Positions 46,514 to 56,949 are shown, counted from the first letter of the stretch. The stretch is 64,000 nt of DNA from Solibacillus isronensis (GCF_900168685.1 NZ_FVZN01000014.1:310001-374000), one strand, 5' to 3'. A program made the numbers and translations. The notes: a model not told the origin generated them from the letters alone.

Positions 46514-48091
46514 TTATTGTGTCATTATCGGGAATGTTAATAATATTTCAGTCCCGACATGCTGCTTGCTTTTAATTTTGATGGACCCTTGATGATCTTG
46601 TACAATTTTATTAATAATCATCATGCCAAGCCCAGTTCCATTTGTTTTCGTCGTATAGAAAGGTTCAAATATCCGATCAAGTACATTTGGCGGAATACCG
46701 CATCCAGTGTCAATAATTTGGATATAAATTTCCTTCTCATCTTTACTTTTGCATACTTGCAATGTAATGGAACCATCTTCATTAATCGCTTCAATCGCAT
46801 TTTTAAATAAATTTATAAATACTTGCTTCAATTGATTTTTATTTCCTAAAATTGTAATGTTTAAAAATTCATTAATAATTTTCAAGGAAATCGCTTTTGA
46901 CTGGAACTCATATTGAAGAAACTGGACGACTTCCGATAAAGCTTCCGCCAAATTAATTGGGGCATACTGGTTTGCTTGAGGTTTAGATAATACAAGAAAC
47001 TCCGATAAAATTAATTCGATCCGCTCTGTTTCATTTTGAATGAGCTTTGTATACTCATAGTAAGGTGAATCAGAATCTTCATTCATCATTTGAACATAGC
47101 CGGAAATGACCGTCATCGGATTGCGTATTTCATGGGCAACACCCGCAGCTAGTTCTCCGACAAGCTTTAATTTTTCCGATTGTAAAATCAGATTTTCATT
47201 TTCTTTAATATAAGAAATATCACGCGAAATTACAGACGATCCGATAATCTCACCATGTGGACTCAAAATAGGCGACAACGAAATTTGAGCATCAAAAAAA
47301 GTGCCGTCTTTTCTCATATCGGTCGTTTCATGCAGATGATATTTCTTGCCGAGCATCAGATCTACTTTTCTTTGCTTTGACTCTTCCTCGTTTTCCGGGG
47401 GAATGAGCGGTAAAATACGCCCGATAGCTTCCTCCTTGGACCAGCCATACAATTTTTCAAATGCAGGATTGACCGCAATGACACGATCTTCCAAATCAAA
47501 TACTGCAATTGCATCATTTGCCTGTTCAAAAAATAAGTTTAAATAGGCATGTTTGGAATTCAAATAATTTTCACGATCAATCGCATTCTTCTCTAGCTTC
47601 ATCCAGATGTGCTTAATGAAAAAGCTTTGACCAATACTAACAATACAAATTACTATTAAAAAGCTGAAAAACAGGAAATGATCCTTTGAATTAAATAATG
47701 AAAACGAGAAAAATGATAACTTATATAAAATAAAAATCTCCAAAAGTATTAATAATATATTAATAGCTAAGATTAATGATGAACGGTAAATTGTTAAAAT
47801 TGCGATAATATAAAGAAATGCATAAAAGGTAATAATACTAACACTTTGAAAATTAAAAAGAAAAGCAAGTAAATGCCAACAGACGATTATAATTATTTGA
47901 AGGGTTTTTGGCGGCAATTTAACATAATAAAATGCCACGAGCAGAAGACTGCTTACAACACATACAATCAAAAAAGTAGGATGATGCTTCAAAAGCTGAG
48001 AAGTAATTACAACAGCAAATACAATAGCGGAAAAAATATAGGTGATTATCATAAGCAAATTTCGCTTATTCAAAATTTCATGTTGCTGCAT
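46514..48091 (-). CDS. Membrane PAS sensor histidine kinase (sporulation-kinase type)
   Basis: 525 residues: about six membrane spans (to about 175), a PAS domain (about 190-310, NDAIAVFDLEDRVIAVNPAFEKLYGWS), then HisKA with the phospho-acceptor in GVAHEIRNPMTVISGY and a HATPase domain with NLFKNAIEAI, DTGCGIPP and GTGLGMMI. ATG 48091 follows CGAGGTG; the frame upstream of it has no site. No response regulator gene is next to it, which, with the HEIRNPMT H-box, fits Kin-type kinases feeding the Spo0F phosphorelay. That role is inferred. Confidence 0.9.
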   Translation of the reverse strand: MQQHEILNKRNLLMIITYIFSAIVFAVVITSQLLKHHPTFLIVCVVSSLLLVAFYYVKLPPKTLQIIIIVCWHLLAFLFNFQSVSIITFYAFLYIIAILTIYRSSLILAINILLILLEIFILYKLSFFSFSLFNSKDHFLFFSFLIVICIVSIGQSFFIKHIWMKLEKNAIDRENYLNSKHAYLNLFFEQANDAIAVFDLEDRVIAVNPAFEKLYGWSKEEAIGRILPLIPPENEEESKQRKVDLMLGKKYHLHETTDMRKDGTFFDAQISLSPILSPHGEIIGSSVISRDISYIKENENLILQSEKLKLVGELAAGVAHEIRNPMTVISGYVQMMNEDSDSPYYEYTKLIQNETERIELILSEFLVLSKPQANQYAPINLAEALSEVVQFLQYEFQSKAISLKIINEFLNITILGNKNQLKQVFINLFKNAIEAINEDGSITLQVCKSKDEKEIYIQIIDTGCGIPPNVLDRIFEPFYTTKTNGTGLGMMIINKIVQDHQGSIKIKSKQHVGTEILLTFPIMTQ

Positions 48092-48447
48092 AAAACACCT
48101 CGGATAAGTAATATTAACTATAATGATACAGTAATTCATGATGTCGATAAATGGCGAATTTTGATATGATAGATATAACGTATAAATAAATTAAATAAGG
48201 AAATAAAGTGGAGTCTCTATTTTAATATAATTACAGTTCTTAAATTCTGTATATTGAGTCAATAATGAGAAAAATGAACTTATGTATTATATGTCCAAAG
48301 TCCTTATACTGCAAACATGTTTATTTTATGCGGAAACATTACAGTTAATGAAAAGCGTGGAAATTTCAATCTATGCACAGTATGATGATTAGTACATAGA
48401 AGAAAATTATCATTCGCAATTATATTGCAATTGTGGGGGAAAGAATT
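48092..48447. other. Divergent promoter region between kinase and murE
   Basis: No gene, terminator or recognised operator is seen. The sequence is AT-rich and must hold the promoters of both flanking genes. GTGGGGGAAAG before 48448 is the murE ribosome site. Confidence 0.4.
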
Positions 48448-49917
48448 ATGTATGCAGAAGAACTTTTAAGTACACTGATGCAAAAAAAAGTTGTAGGTCA
48501 ATTACCGAAACTGATTACCGATATTGCGATTGACTCGCGCAGTGTACAGCCAAACAGTTTATTTATTTGTATAAAAGGTTTTACGGTGGACGGGCATGAT
48601 TATGCTCAAAAGGCAGTTGATGCAGGTGCAACTGTAATCGTTACAGAACGTCTATTACAATTAGAGGGAGAAATTGCACAAGTAATCGTAAAAAATACGA
48701 CACGTACACTTGGCATTTTAGCGGCAAAGTTTTTTGATTATCCATCGAAGGATATTATGATGGTCGGGGTAACCGGTACAAATGGGAAAACAAGTGTATC
48801 TGGAATTATTCACAATATATTAATCGGACTTGGTGAAAAATCGGCATTGTCAGGAACAATCGGTTTTAATTTAAATGGAGTGCTATATGAATCGGCAAAT
48901 ACGACAAGTGATTCATTAAATACACAACAGATGATTTTCCGTGCGAAAAGCGAAGGCTGTCGTGCAATGGTTATGGAAGTTTCATCACACGGTTTAGCAT
49001 TAGGCCGTTTAGCCGGTGTTGACTATGATGTGGCGGTATTTACAAATTTAACGCATGACCATCTAGATTTCCACGGTACGATGGAAAACTACGGAAACAC
49101 AAAAGGTTTACTGTTTTCTCAGCTTGGACAAGATTTGGAGAAAAACAAGCATGTCGTTTTAAATGCGGATGATCCATGGTCTGAGCGCTATGCGGAAATG
49201 ACACCATATCCAATTTGGACTTACGGATTGCATAATAATGCGATTTTCCGTGCGGTAAACTGCAATTATGAAAATGGAATGACGCAATTTGATATGGAAA
49301 CACCGGAGGGTACATTCCCGGTATCGATGCATTTACTAGGTGAATTTAATATTTACAACGTCCTTGCAGCAACAGCCGTGTTCTATGCTCGCGGTTTCCC
49401 GATTGATGTCATTATTGAACAAATTGAAATGCTGCCGCCGGTGAAAGGGCGTATGGAAAAAGTAGATACGGATTTACCGATTCAAATGTTTATCGACTAT
49501 GCACATACACCGGATGCAATTGAAAAAGCGATCAATGCGGCAATGCCATATAAAAAACCGGAAAATAAATTGATTTTCCTTGTTGGTACAGGTGGCGGAC
49601 GCGATAAAACGAAACGTCCGACAATGGCAGAAAAAGCATCTGTTGCTGATTATGTTGTCTTGACGACGGATGATCCGCGCTATGAGGAATTTGACAGTAT
49701 TACGGGTGATTTGGCAAAAGGCATGAAACATAAAAATTATGCCTGTATCGGTGACCGTGCGGAAGCTGTTAGACATGCAGTAAGCGTAGCAAATCCTGGT
49801 GATATTATTATTTTCGCAGGTAAAGGTCATGAGGACTACCAAATTATCGAAAATACAAAATATCCGCATAGTGATGCGAAAATTGCGATTGAAGCTGGAA
49901 AGTTAAAATTTGTATAG
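48448..49917 (+). CDS. murE: UDP-MurNAc-tripeptide synthetase MurE, probably L-lysine-adding
   Basis: 489 residues. MurE adds the third amino acid of the peptidoglycan stem. Motifs: GVTGTNGKTSVSGI (ATP), MEVSSHGLALGRL, NLTHDHLDFHGTMENY and FIDYAHTPDAIEKAI. The specificity motif is DDPR at 408-411, between the diaminopimelate type (DNPR) and the lysine types. KGLLFSQLGQDL and other blocks resemble the staphylococcal lysine-adding enzyme, and the gene is outside the division cluster, two genes from prfC, as I recall from staphylococci. Lysine specificity is an inference; Planococcaceae walls commonly contain lysine. Confidence 0.93.
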   Translation: MYAEELLSTLMQKKVVGQLPKLITDIAIDSRSVQPNSLFICIKGFTVDGHDYAQKAVDAGATVIVTERLLQLEGEIAQVIVKNTTRTLGILAAKFFDYPSKDIMMVGVTGTNGKTSVSGIIHNILIGLGEKSALSGTIGFNLNGVLYESANTTSDSLNTQQMIFRAKSEGCRAMVMEVSSHGLALGRLAGVDYDVAVFTNLTHDHLDFHGTMENYGNTKGLLFSQLGQDLEKNKHVVLNADDPWSERYAEMTPYPIWTYGLHNNAIFRAVNCNYENGMTQFDMETPEGTFPVSMHLLGEFNIYNVLAATAVFYARGFPIDVIIEQIEMLPPVKGRMEKVDTDLPIQMFIDYAHTPDAIEKAINAAMPYKKPENKLIFLVGTGGGRDKTKRPTMAEKASVADYVVLTTDDPRYEEFDSITGDLAKGMKHKNYACIGDRAEAVRHAVSVANPGDIIIFAGKGHEDYQIIENTKYPHSDAKIAIEAGKLKFV

Positions 49918-49936
49918 ATTATGCTATAATTTTTTC

Positions 49937-49980
49937 AAATCCACCGTGTTAACGTAATGGCGTTAACGGTGGATTTTTTT
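49937..49980 (+). terminator. Terminator between murE and the VanZ-like gene
   Basis: AAATCCACCGTGTTAACG / CGTTAACGGTGGATTT with seven T that run into the next ribosome site (GGAGGTGA). Confidence 0.92.
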
Positions 49981-49993
49981 GGAGGTGACAAAA

Positions 49994-50554
49994 ATGATCC
50001 ATTCATTTTTACTTAGTATGATTGCGTATTGCACTGTGAGCTTCCCAATTTATTGCATATTGCGAATGTTCTATATGAAAAATAAAACAAGAAATGTGCG
50101 GCGCGAATTGGTGATGCTCGTATTTTTCTTTTACAGTGTCAGTATTTTTTCACAAACGATTATCCCAAACTTCCAATTCTCGAATGGACAGATCATTTTT
50201 GATACTTCGACTGCATATGTGCGCAGCAATTTTACCCCATTACAAACAATTATGTTGTATTATGACCAATTGAATGGTCCATTGGCAAATATCGCATTTT
50301 ACAATTTGGCAGGCAATATTGTTCTGTTTATTCCTTTTGGTTTCTTTATTCCACTGTTATGGAAAAAATTCAGAGGATGGCGCATCATGCATATTGTTGC
50401 ATTCATCATCCCGTTATTTATTGAAGGAACACAATATTTTATTGGTCGTAGTATTGATGTCGATGATGTATTATTAAATGCAATTGCCATTGTAATCGGC
50501 TTTATGCTCTTCAAAATATTCCGGAGATTACGTAAAATGAGCACGTCAAAGTAA
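49994..50554 (+). CDS. VanZ-like family membrane protein
   Basis: 186 residues, five or so membrane spans. The VanZ core is visible: NFTPLQTI, NLAGNIVLFIPFGFFIPLLW, then FIEGTQYFIGRSIDVDDVLLNAIA. VanZ-like proteins are linked to teicoplanin tolerance and envelope functions, but most have no known role. ATG 49994 follows GGAGGTGA. It separates murE and prfC. Confidence 0.9.
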   Translation: MIHSFLLSMIAYCTVSFPIYCILRMFYMKNKTRNVRRELVMLVFFFYSVSIFSQTIIPNFQFSNGQIIFDTSTAYVRSNFTPLQTIMLYYDQLNGPLANIAFYNLAGNIVLFIPFGFFIPLLWKKFRGWRIMHIVAFIIPLFIEGTQYFIGRSIDVDDVLLNAIAIVIGFMLFKIFRRLRKMSTSK

Positions 50555-50620
50555 AAAAGGTTGTAACAAATGACTGTTGTCTTTTAAAATAAGAAAGTAT
50601 GAAAAAAGGAGACGAAATTA

Positions 50621-52192
50621 ATGACTTTAGAACAAGATATATTATCGCGTCGTACATTCGCCATCATCAGTCACCCGGATGCTGGTAAAACGACGATTAC
50701 AGAAAAATTACTATTATTCGGTGGAGCGATTCGTGATGCAGGAACAGTAAAAGGAAAGAAGTCAGGAAAGTTTGCGACATCTGACTGGATGGAAATCGAG
50801 AAACAACGTGGGATCTCGGTTACTTCTTCTGTTATGCAATTCGATTATTCAGGCTGCCGTGTAAACATTCTGGATACACCTGGACACCAAGACTTCTCGG
50901 AAGATACGTACCGTACGTTAATGGCTGTTGACTCGGCTGTCATGGTAGTCGATGCGGCTAAAGGGATTGAGGCCCAAACATTAAAGCTATTCAAAGTTTG
51001 TAAAATGCGCGGTATTCCGATTTTTACATTTATCAACAAATTGGACCGTCAAGGGAAAGAGCCACTAGAGCTTATTGAAGAATTGGAAGAAGTGCTTGGC
51101 ATTAATGCATATCCAATGAACTGGCCGATCGGTATGGGGAAAGAGTTCCTAGGAATTTACGACCGTTACAACAAACGTATTGAGCAGTTCCGTGTAGAAG
51201 AAGGTGACCGCTACTTACCACTTGATGAAGAAGGGCATTTAGCTATAGATAATGATATGAAAAAAACATCGTACTATTCACAGGCTATCGACGATATCGA
51301 ACTTCTGAATGAAGCTGGAAATGAGTATTCAGAAGATAAAATTGCACGTGGTGAATTGACACCAGTATTCTTCGGTTCGGCATTAACGAACTTCGGTGTT
51401 CAAACATTCCTTGATACGTATTTAAAATTTGCACCGATTCCTCAGCCTCGTATTACGGAAGATGAGCAATTTATTGATCCTGTAGATCATGGCGAGTTTT
51501 CTGGATTCATTTTCAAAATTCAAGCGAATATGAACCCTGCACACCGTGACCGTATTGCATTCGTGCGTATCGTATCGGGTAAATTTGAGCGCGGAATGAA
51601 CATGACACTTTCACGTACAGGTAAGTCTTTCAAAGTGACACAGTCAACACAGTTCCTTGCAGATGATCGTGAAACAGTAAATGAAGCTGTTGCCGGTGAC
51701 ATTATCGGTCTTTATGATACAGGTACGTATCAAATTGGAGATACAGTAGTCGGCGGTAAGAAAACATTCAACTTTGAAAAATTACCTCAATTCACACCTG
51801 AAATTTTCATGAAAGTTTCGGCGAAAAACGTAATGAAAGGGAAGCAATTCCAAAAAGGTGTTCTGCAACTAGTACAAGAAGGCGCAATTCAGTATTTCAA
51901 AACAATGCATACTGAAGAAGTAATCCTTGGTGCGGTTGGTCAATTACAGTTTGAAGTATTCCAGCATCGAATGATTAATGAATACAATGTAGAAGTAATC
52001 ATGCAGCCGATTGGCAGCAAGATTGCACGTTGGATTGAAAACGAAGAAGACGTGAAAGATTCTATGCATTCTCAACGTTCAATGCTTGTTAAAGACCGTT
52101 TCGATAATAAAGTATTCTTATTCGAAAACGAATTTGCGATGCGTTGGTTCTCTGAGAAAAACGAAAATATTCAATTATACAGCTTGTTATAA
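50621..52192 (+). CDS. prfC: Peptide chain release factor 3
   Basis: 523 residues, GTPase that recycles RF1/RF2 after termination. G1 [16 protein letters not shown], switch region [12 protein letters not shown]3 [12 protein letters not shown] and G4 NKLDRQGK are all present. B. subtilis lacks this gene, while staphylococci have it. AAAAGGAG precedes the ATG. Confidence 0.97.
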   Translation: MTLEQDILSRRTFAIISHPDAGKTTITEKLLLFGGAIRDAGTVKGKKSGKFATSDWMEIEKQRGISVTSSVMQFDYSGCRVNILDTPGHQDFSEDTYRTLMAVDSAVMVVDAAKGIEAQTLKLFKVCKMRGIPIFTFINKLDRQGKEPLELIEELEEVLGINAYPMNWPIGMGKEFLGIYDRYNKRIEQFRVEEGDRYLPLDEEGHLAIDNDMKKTSYYSQAIDDIELLNEAGNEYSEDKIARGELTPVFFGSALTNFGVQTFLDTYLKFAPIPQPRITEDEQFIDPVDHGEFSGFIFKIQANMNPAHRDRIAFVRIVSGKFERGMNMTLSRTGKSFKVTQSTQFLADDRETVNEAVAGDIIGLYDTGTYQIGDTVVGGKKTFNFEKLPQFTPEIFMKVSAKNVMKGKQFQKGVLQLVQEGAIQYFKTMHTEEVILGAVGQLQFEVFQHRMINEYNVEVIMQPIGSKIARWIENEEDVKDSMHSQRSMLVKDRFDNKVFLFENEFAMRWFSEKNENIQLYSLL

Positions 52193-52202
52193 TCTAATAT
52201 TA

Positions 52203-52246
52203 AAGCCCCGGTGATTTTCTTTGAAAGAAAATTGCCGGGGTTTTTT
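52203..52246 (+). terminator. Strong intrinsic terminator after prfC
   Basis: AAAGCCCCGG ... CCGGGGTTTT with an extended inner ATTTTCTTT/GAAAGAAAAT stem and six T. Confidence 0.94.
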
Positions 52247-52304
52247 GCGTTTGGAGCTATGATGTGATGCGGGGGTGCTGAGTTGGGCTGGGCGTGGCGT
52301 TTAT

Positions 52305-52795
52305 TAGAAGTTTAGAGCTGAAATGTAGAACGGTGGACGGGGGAAGTAGAACATATCCGGGAGAAAGTAGAGTGATTTATTGGGGAAGTGGAAATAAAGC
52401 TCGAGAAAGTAGAACCGGAAATTAATTAGAAGTTTCAGGTTGAAATGTAGAAATTAGAACGGGAAAAGTAGAATATTTCCGGGAGAAAGTAGAGCGATTC
52501 ACCCTGAATGTAGAACAAAAGCGCGAGAAAGTAGAACCCGGAAATTAATTAGAAGTTTCAGGTTGAAATGTAGAAATTAGAACGAGAAAAGTAGAATATT
52601 TCCGGGAGAAAGTAGAGCGATTCACCCGGAAGGTAGAACAAAAGCGCGAGAAAGTAGAACCCAGAAATTAATTAGAACTTTCGTGCTAAAATGTAGAAAT
52701 TAGAACGAGAAAAGTAGAACATTTCCGGGAGAAAGTAGAAAGAATCACCCGGAATGTTGAAAGAAAGCACAAAAAAGTAGAACTTATCGCCATCC
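52305..52795 (-). repeat. 21-bp-period array A5 with ~123-bp higher-order copies
   Basis: About 24 units start with TAGAA or close variants on the plus strand. They are grouped in four higher-order copies beginning at 52305, 52427, 52550 and 52673 (122, 123 and 123 bp apart). The first three copies are five 21-bp units plus one short unit of 17 or 18 bp (21x5+18=123). The fourth copy has five 21-bp units and then a final TAGAAC at 52778. Copies 2 and 3 are nearly identical. The array lies between the prfC terminator and the convergent NRDE gene; no gene is supported inside it. Confidence 0.93.
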
Positions 52796-52815
52796 CCAAA
52801 CTCCTCTCCATTTGC

Positions 52816-53580
52816 TCATTCCTCTGTATCAATACGGTAAGACCGGTCAAATTTAAATTTCCCGTTCTCATATGTCCGCTCAAGAAAATCAATCTCCTCA
52901 TTATTGTGGAAAACAATCGCTGTGGAGCAGCGAGTGCCGTAATTAGGAATTTTTACAAATTGAGCTGATAAGGACCGTTCCAGATGGATACCTACGCCAG
53001 TATTTGGCAATACTTCATCTTGTGCGATTTCGTCATTTGCCAATAGCGAAATTAAGGTGTTCATTTCGATTGCCTCGTTATCGACTGTATTTTCCAGTAC
53101 AGTCTTCGCTGAATTTACTTTTGGCCATGGTGTATTGAAAGTAGCGTTACTTACACCGTGGATACCGCTTTCTACAATGCGGTGTTCATCGTAAATATTA
53201 TTGTAATGATGCATATCTTCGCCGTCATAAAGCAAAACATTGAAGCCGCCGTACAAATCTCTTTTTGCACGCAGTGACTGGATAAACGAGTCTGTCGGTT
53301 CCGTCGAAGTTAAAAACAACCGTACAATTTCTCCACGTGACAATTGGCCGGTTTCAGGAAGGCGCGGATCACGGTAATTTGTGATGGCGGCAAAACGCCC
53401 ATTTTTCGACACGCCCATCCAGCTTCCTTGCTGACGTAAATCTCGTCCGGCTAATATTTCAGGTTCATCTTCCCAAAAATGGGCGGCTGCTGTCGGACGG
53501 TCATAAAATTCGTCACGATTTGCAACGATGATGAGCGGATAGGATGGATGAACTTTATAGGAAAATGCAATTAAACACAT
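52816..53580 (-). CDS. NRDE family protein (TANGO2-like)
   Basis: 254 residues starting MCLIAFSYK, with the family motif ANRDEFYDRPTAAAHFW and GRDLRQQGSWMGVSKNGRFAA. The Cys at position 2 suggests an Ntn-hydrolase-like fold. Eukaryotic TANGO2 relatives are linked to heme and lipid handling; the bacterial role is unknown. ATG 53580 follows CGGAGGTCC; the frame extends upstream without a site. Its 3' end faces array A5 without an obvious own terminator. Confidence 0.9.
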   Translation of the reverse strand: MCLIAFSYKVHPSYPLIIVANRDEFYDRPTAAAHFWEDEPEILAGRDLRQQGSWMGVSKNGRFAAITNYRDPRLPETGQLSRGEIVRLFLTSTEPTDSFIQSLRAKRDLYGGFNVLLYDGEDMHHYNNIYDEHRIVESGIHGVSNATFNTPWPKVNSAKTVLENTVDNEAIEMNTLISLLANDEIAQDEVLPNTGVGIHLERSLSAQFVKIPNYGTRCSTAIVFHNNEEIDFLERTYENGKFKFDRSYRIDTEE

Positions 53581-53717
53581 AAATGGACCTCCGTAGTTTG
53601 AGTGGTAGGCAAGGCAATCCAGCCTCAAATATTTCACTGGATTTCACGATATAAACTGCTAAAACATTGCCTACTTTGTATGATTTTTTGTAGCATTTTG
53701 CTGTAGTAATATAAGTT

Positions 53718-53726
53718 TTTGTCGAA
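53718..53726 (+). promoter_or_regulatory. Candidate Spo0A box upstream of swrC
   Basis: TTTGTCGAA equals the Spo0A box consensus (TTTGTCRAA). It lies 74 bases before the swrC ATG, in the gap between the divergent NRDE and swrC genes. Chance occurrence of a 9-mer is possible. Confidence 0.4.
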
Positions 53727-53799
53727 TGATAAAAGGGAAAAAGATAGCTCTACACGAATTTTAAATAATATAAAGATAAATTGAAAGGACTTTCCACCG

Positions 53800-56700
53800 A
53801 TGAATATAAGCAAGTTTTCTATAAAACGCCCGGTTTTTACAATTGTTTCAATGATTTTCGTGTTAATACTCGGCGCAGTTTCATTATTTAAAATACCAGT
53901 TACGTTAATACCCGATTTAAATCCGCCGATTGGGGTTGTTGTGACAAGCTATCCGGGAGCAAGTCCAATAGAAGTAAACGAAAAAGTGACAAAGCCGCTT
54001 GAAGCCTCCTTGGCGACATTGCCGGGGATTAAACGAGTGCAGTCGACATCGCTGGAAAGCTCAAACTTGATTATATTGGAATTTGACTGGTCAACGAAGA
54101 TGGATGATGTTCAAACGGACATCTTACAACGTATTGACCTTGTCCCACTTCCTGAAGATGCTGGAAGGCCGAGCTTTTTGAAGTTTGATCCATCGCAATT
54201 TCCGATCATACAATTGGCACTGTCAGCAGAAAGTGAAGAAGTCGATATCCGACAAATTGCCGAATCTCTTGAGCAGGAATTGCAACGAACTGAAGGGGTA
54301 GCAAGTGTAACTGTCTCCGGTGAAATAGTAGAAGAAGTACAGATTGAGCTTGATGCGCAGAAGCTCGAGCAAAATAATTTAACGCAAAATGATGTAATGC
54401 AAATTATCCAGTCGAGTAATATTTCAATGCCGGGTGCAGAGCTAAGTACAAAAGACAATCAGTTGTTAACGACTCGAGTAGTCAGCTTGTTTACAAGTCC
54501 GGAAGAAATAGCGAATGTTGTACTTTCGGTCAATCCATTAACAGGTGAAGCAATAAAAGTACAGGATATAGCAAACGTAGAACGAAAAGAGCAGGAAACG
54601 AAAACCATTACAAGGGCCAATGACCAGCAGGCTGTATTAATATCGGTTTTGCAGGAGTCTGGTGCAAATACCGAAAGCGTTTCTGAAACTTTTCAGAAGG
54701 AGCTTGGACAATTATTAGATGAGCCCCAATATGATGGAATTGAAGCGACTATTTTATTTGACCAGGGGGACTATGTACGCTTGGCGATCGGTAATATTAG
54801 CTCCTCACTAATTTTTGGCGGGCTGTTTGCGATGCTTGTGCTTTTCATCTTTTTATCCGGAATAAAAAGCCCGCTTATTATCGGAATTGCGATCCCTTTT
54901 TCAGTCATCGTAACGTTTGTGCTGATGTTCTTTGCGGACTTTTCTTTGAACATTATGACACTGGGTGCCCTTGCACTAGGAATCGGGATGTTAGTGGATA
55001 ATGCCATCGTTGTAATAGAAAATATTGAGCGCCATCTAGAGCTCGGGGAGAATCCGAAAGAAGCGGCACTAAATGGAGCTAAAGAAGTAGCTTTAGCAAT
55101 TACCGCTTCTACTGTCACGACGATTGCGGTCTTTGTGCCGGTTATTTTTATAAGCGGGTTAATCGGACAAATATTTGTAGAGTTTGCGTTAACGATTTCA
55201 TTTAGTTTGATTGCTTCGCTATTGGTGGCACTAACAGTTGTTCCGATGCTGGCCAGCCGTTTCTTACGTACAAAACCTTCGACTGTAGTGAAGAAGCGCC
55301 AGGAATCTTGGCTATATCGAAATTATTCAAAAGCACTAAAATGGAGTTTAAAGAGACGGGCTCTTATTTTATCAATCACAATCGTCTTGGTAGGTATATC
55401 CGGATTTACATTATATAAAACAGGTACAGAGTTTTTACCACCGACAGATGAAGGGTTTGTGTCCTTATCCGTCGAGCTTCCAAATAGTGCGACTGTTGAA
55501 AAAACAGAACAAATTGTTTCGGAGATCGAGGATATGGCGAAGGATTATGAAGAAGTTGATGTAGTGGTTAGTTTAATTGGTGGAAATCAGCAATCTTTAT
55601 CGCGAGGTACTAGTGAACAAAATGAAGGGGAAATTTCAGTCAAACTTGTTGAATTAGCAGAACGAGATCGCTCCATTTTTGAGTTTGTTGAGCAGTTTGA
55701 AAAACAAGTACAGCAGGAAATTGGAGAGCGAGCAGAAGTGACGTTTTCACTGTCATCTTCTTCCGGATCAACACCGAACTCCTTAACATTCCGTGTGACA
55801 GACAGCAATGAGCCTCAGCTGAAAAAAACGGTCGCTTCCATCCAGCAACGTGTTGCAAAGATTGACTCTGTTATTGAGGTAACGACTGATTTGGATGAAG
55901 TGAAAGAGGAAATTCAAATTGAAGTAAATCGTGATGATGCACTACAATATGGGCTAATGCCCGCACAAATCGCGCAAACCGTCAATATGATGACACGAGG
56001 TGCATTTACAACACAGATTATAGCCGAAGATGGTGAAGTACTTGGAGTATACACTGGTTTCGGAAAAGCGTATCGCGAAGATGTAGAAGCACTTAAAACG
56101 ATGAAGCTTCGAACAAATGCCGGGGTGTTTGTCGAACTCCAGCAGCTGGCATCGGTTGAAATAAAAGAAACCCAAACGGCTATTCGAAGATCGGATCAGG
56201 CATCGGCTGTTGCGGTATTTGTAAAATACAATACGTCCGAATCACTTAGCGGCATTTCCCGAAAAGTGGATGAAGCAATTGAAGAAGACGGCATTCCTGC
56301 AACATCGAAAGTTGTTTTTGGCGGTGACCGTGAACTGTTCGACAGTGCAAAACAAGATATGATTTTAGCCATTCTGCTGGCGGTCATTTTAATTTATCTA
56401 GTAATGGGCGCTCAATTCGAATCATTTAAGCTACCGTTTGTTATGATGTTCAGTGTTCCGTTAATGATTATCGGTGTCGCTGTTTCATTATTTGTAACAA
56501 ATACATTGCTCGGTGTCACAGCCATTATCGGAATCCTTATATTAGTAGGGATTGTCGTGAATAACGGTATTGTTCTCATTGATTATATTAATCAAAAAAG
56601 ACAGCTCGGATTAAATATACAAGATGCCATTATTACTGGCGCGCAGGATCGTATGAGACCTATTTTAATGACGGCCCTGACGACTATTTTAGGGTTGGTA

Positions 56701-56847
56701 CCATTAGCATTGGGAATTGGCGAAGGGACAGAAATGAATCAGCCAATGGCAGTTGTCGTTATTGGAGGGCTGATCAGTTCAACAATTCTGACGTTATTTA
56801 TCGTACCGATTATCTACAGCTTGATTGAAAGGGAAGCAAAACAATAG
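53800..56847 (+). CDS. swrC: RND-family efflux permease, SwrC-like
   Basis: 1015 residues. The HAE1/AcrB architecture is complete: FSIKRPVFTIVSMIFVLILG first span, large periplasm-type loops, spans 2-6 with GALALGIGMLVDNAIVVIENI (proton-relay Asp region), and the mirrored second half ending GTEMNQPMAVVVIGGLISSTILT. There is no adjacent membrane-fusion or outer-membrane gene, as expected in a Gram-positive. B. subtilis SwrC confers surfactin self-resistance and is needed for swarming. GAAAGGAC precedes the ATG. Substrate is inferred from similarity. Confidence 0.93.
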   Translation: MNISKFSIKRPVFTIVSMIFVLILGAVSLFKIPVTLIPDLNPPIGVVVTSYPGASPIEVNEKVTKPLEASLATLPGIKRVQSTSLESSNLIILEFDWSTKMDDVQTDILQRIDLVPLPEDAGRPSFLKFDPSQFPIIQLALSAESEEVDIRQIAESLEQELQRTEGVASVTVSGEIVEEVQIELDAQKLEQNNLTQNDVMQIIQSSNISMPGAELSTKDNQLLTTRVVSLFTSPEEIANVVLSVNPLTGEAIKVQDIANVERKEQETKTITRANDQQAVLISVLQESGANTESVSETFQKELGQLLDEPQYDGIEATILFDQGDYVRLAIGNISSSLIFGGLFAMLVLFIFLSGIKSPLIIGIAIPFSVIVTFVLMFFADFSLNIMTLGALALGIGMLVDNAIVVIENIERHLELGENPKEAALNGAKEVALAITASTVTTIAVFVPVIFISGLIGQIFVEFALTISFSLIASLLVALTVVPMLASRFLRTKPSTVVKKRQESWLYRNYSKALKWSLKRRALILSITIVLVGISGFTLYKTGTEFLPPTDEGFVSLSVELPNSATVEKTEQIVSEIEDMAKDYEEVDVVVSLIGGNQQSLSRGTSEQNEGEISVKLVELAERDRSIFEFVEQFEKQVQQEIGERAEVTFSLSSSSGSTPNSLTFRVTDSNEPQLKKTVASIQQRVAKIDSVIEVTTDLDEVKEEIQIEVNRDDALQYGLMPAQIAQTVNMMTRGAFTTQIIAEDGEVLGVYTGFGKAYREDVEALKTMKLRTNAGVFVELQQLASVEIKETQTAIRRSDQASAVAVFVKYNTSESLSGISRKVDEAIEEDGIPATSKVVFGGDRELFDSAKQDMILAILLAVILIYLVMGAQFESFKLPFVMMFSVPLMIIGVAVSLFVTNTLLGVTAIIGILILVGIVVNNGIVLIDYINQKRQLGLNIQDAIITGAQDRMRPILMTALTTILGLVPLALGIGEGTEMNQPMAVVVIGGLISSTILTLFIVPIIYSLIEREAKQ

Positions 56848-56949
56848 ATCGTTATGTAAAATTTTGATGAATTCTAAAAGAATGGTTTGATTTTTCGTGA
56901 CGTTATCGGTAAAATAGCAATATAATAATTGAATTGAATATCCAATTGA

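Noticed and set aside
52305-52795. CRISPR array
   Set aside because: Units are 21 bp with about 10 conserved degenerate bases, far from the 24-37-bp identical repeats and 30-bp spacers of CRISPR, and no cas gene is present.
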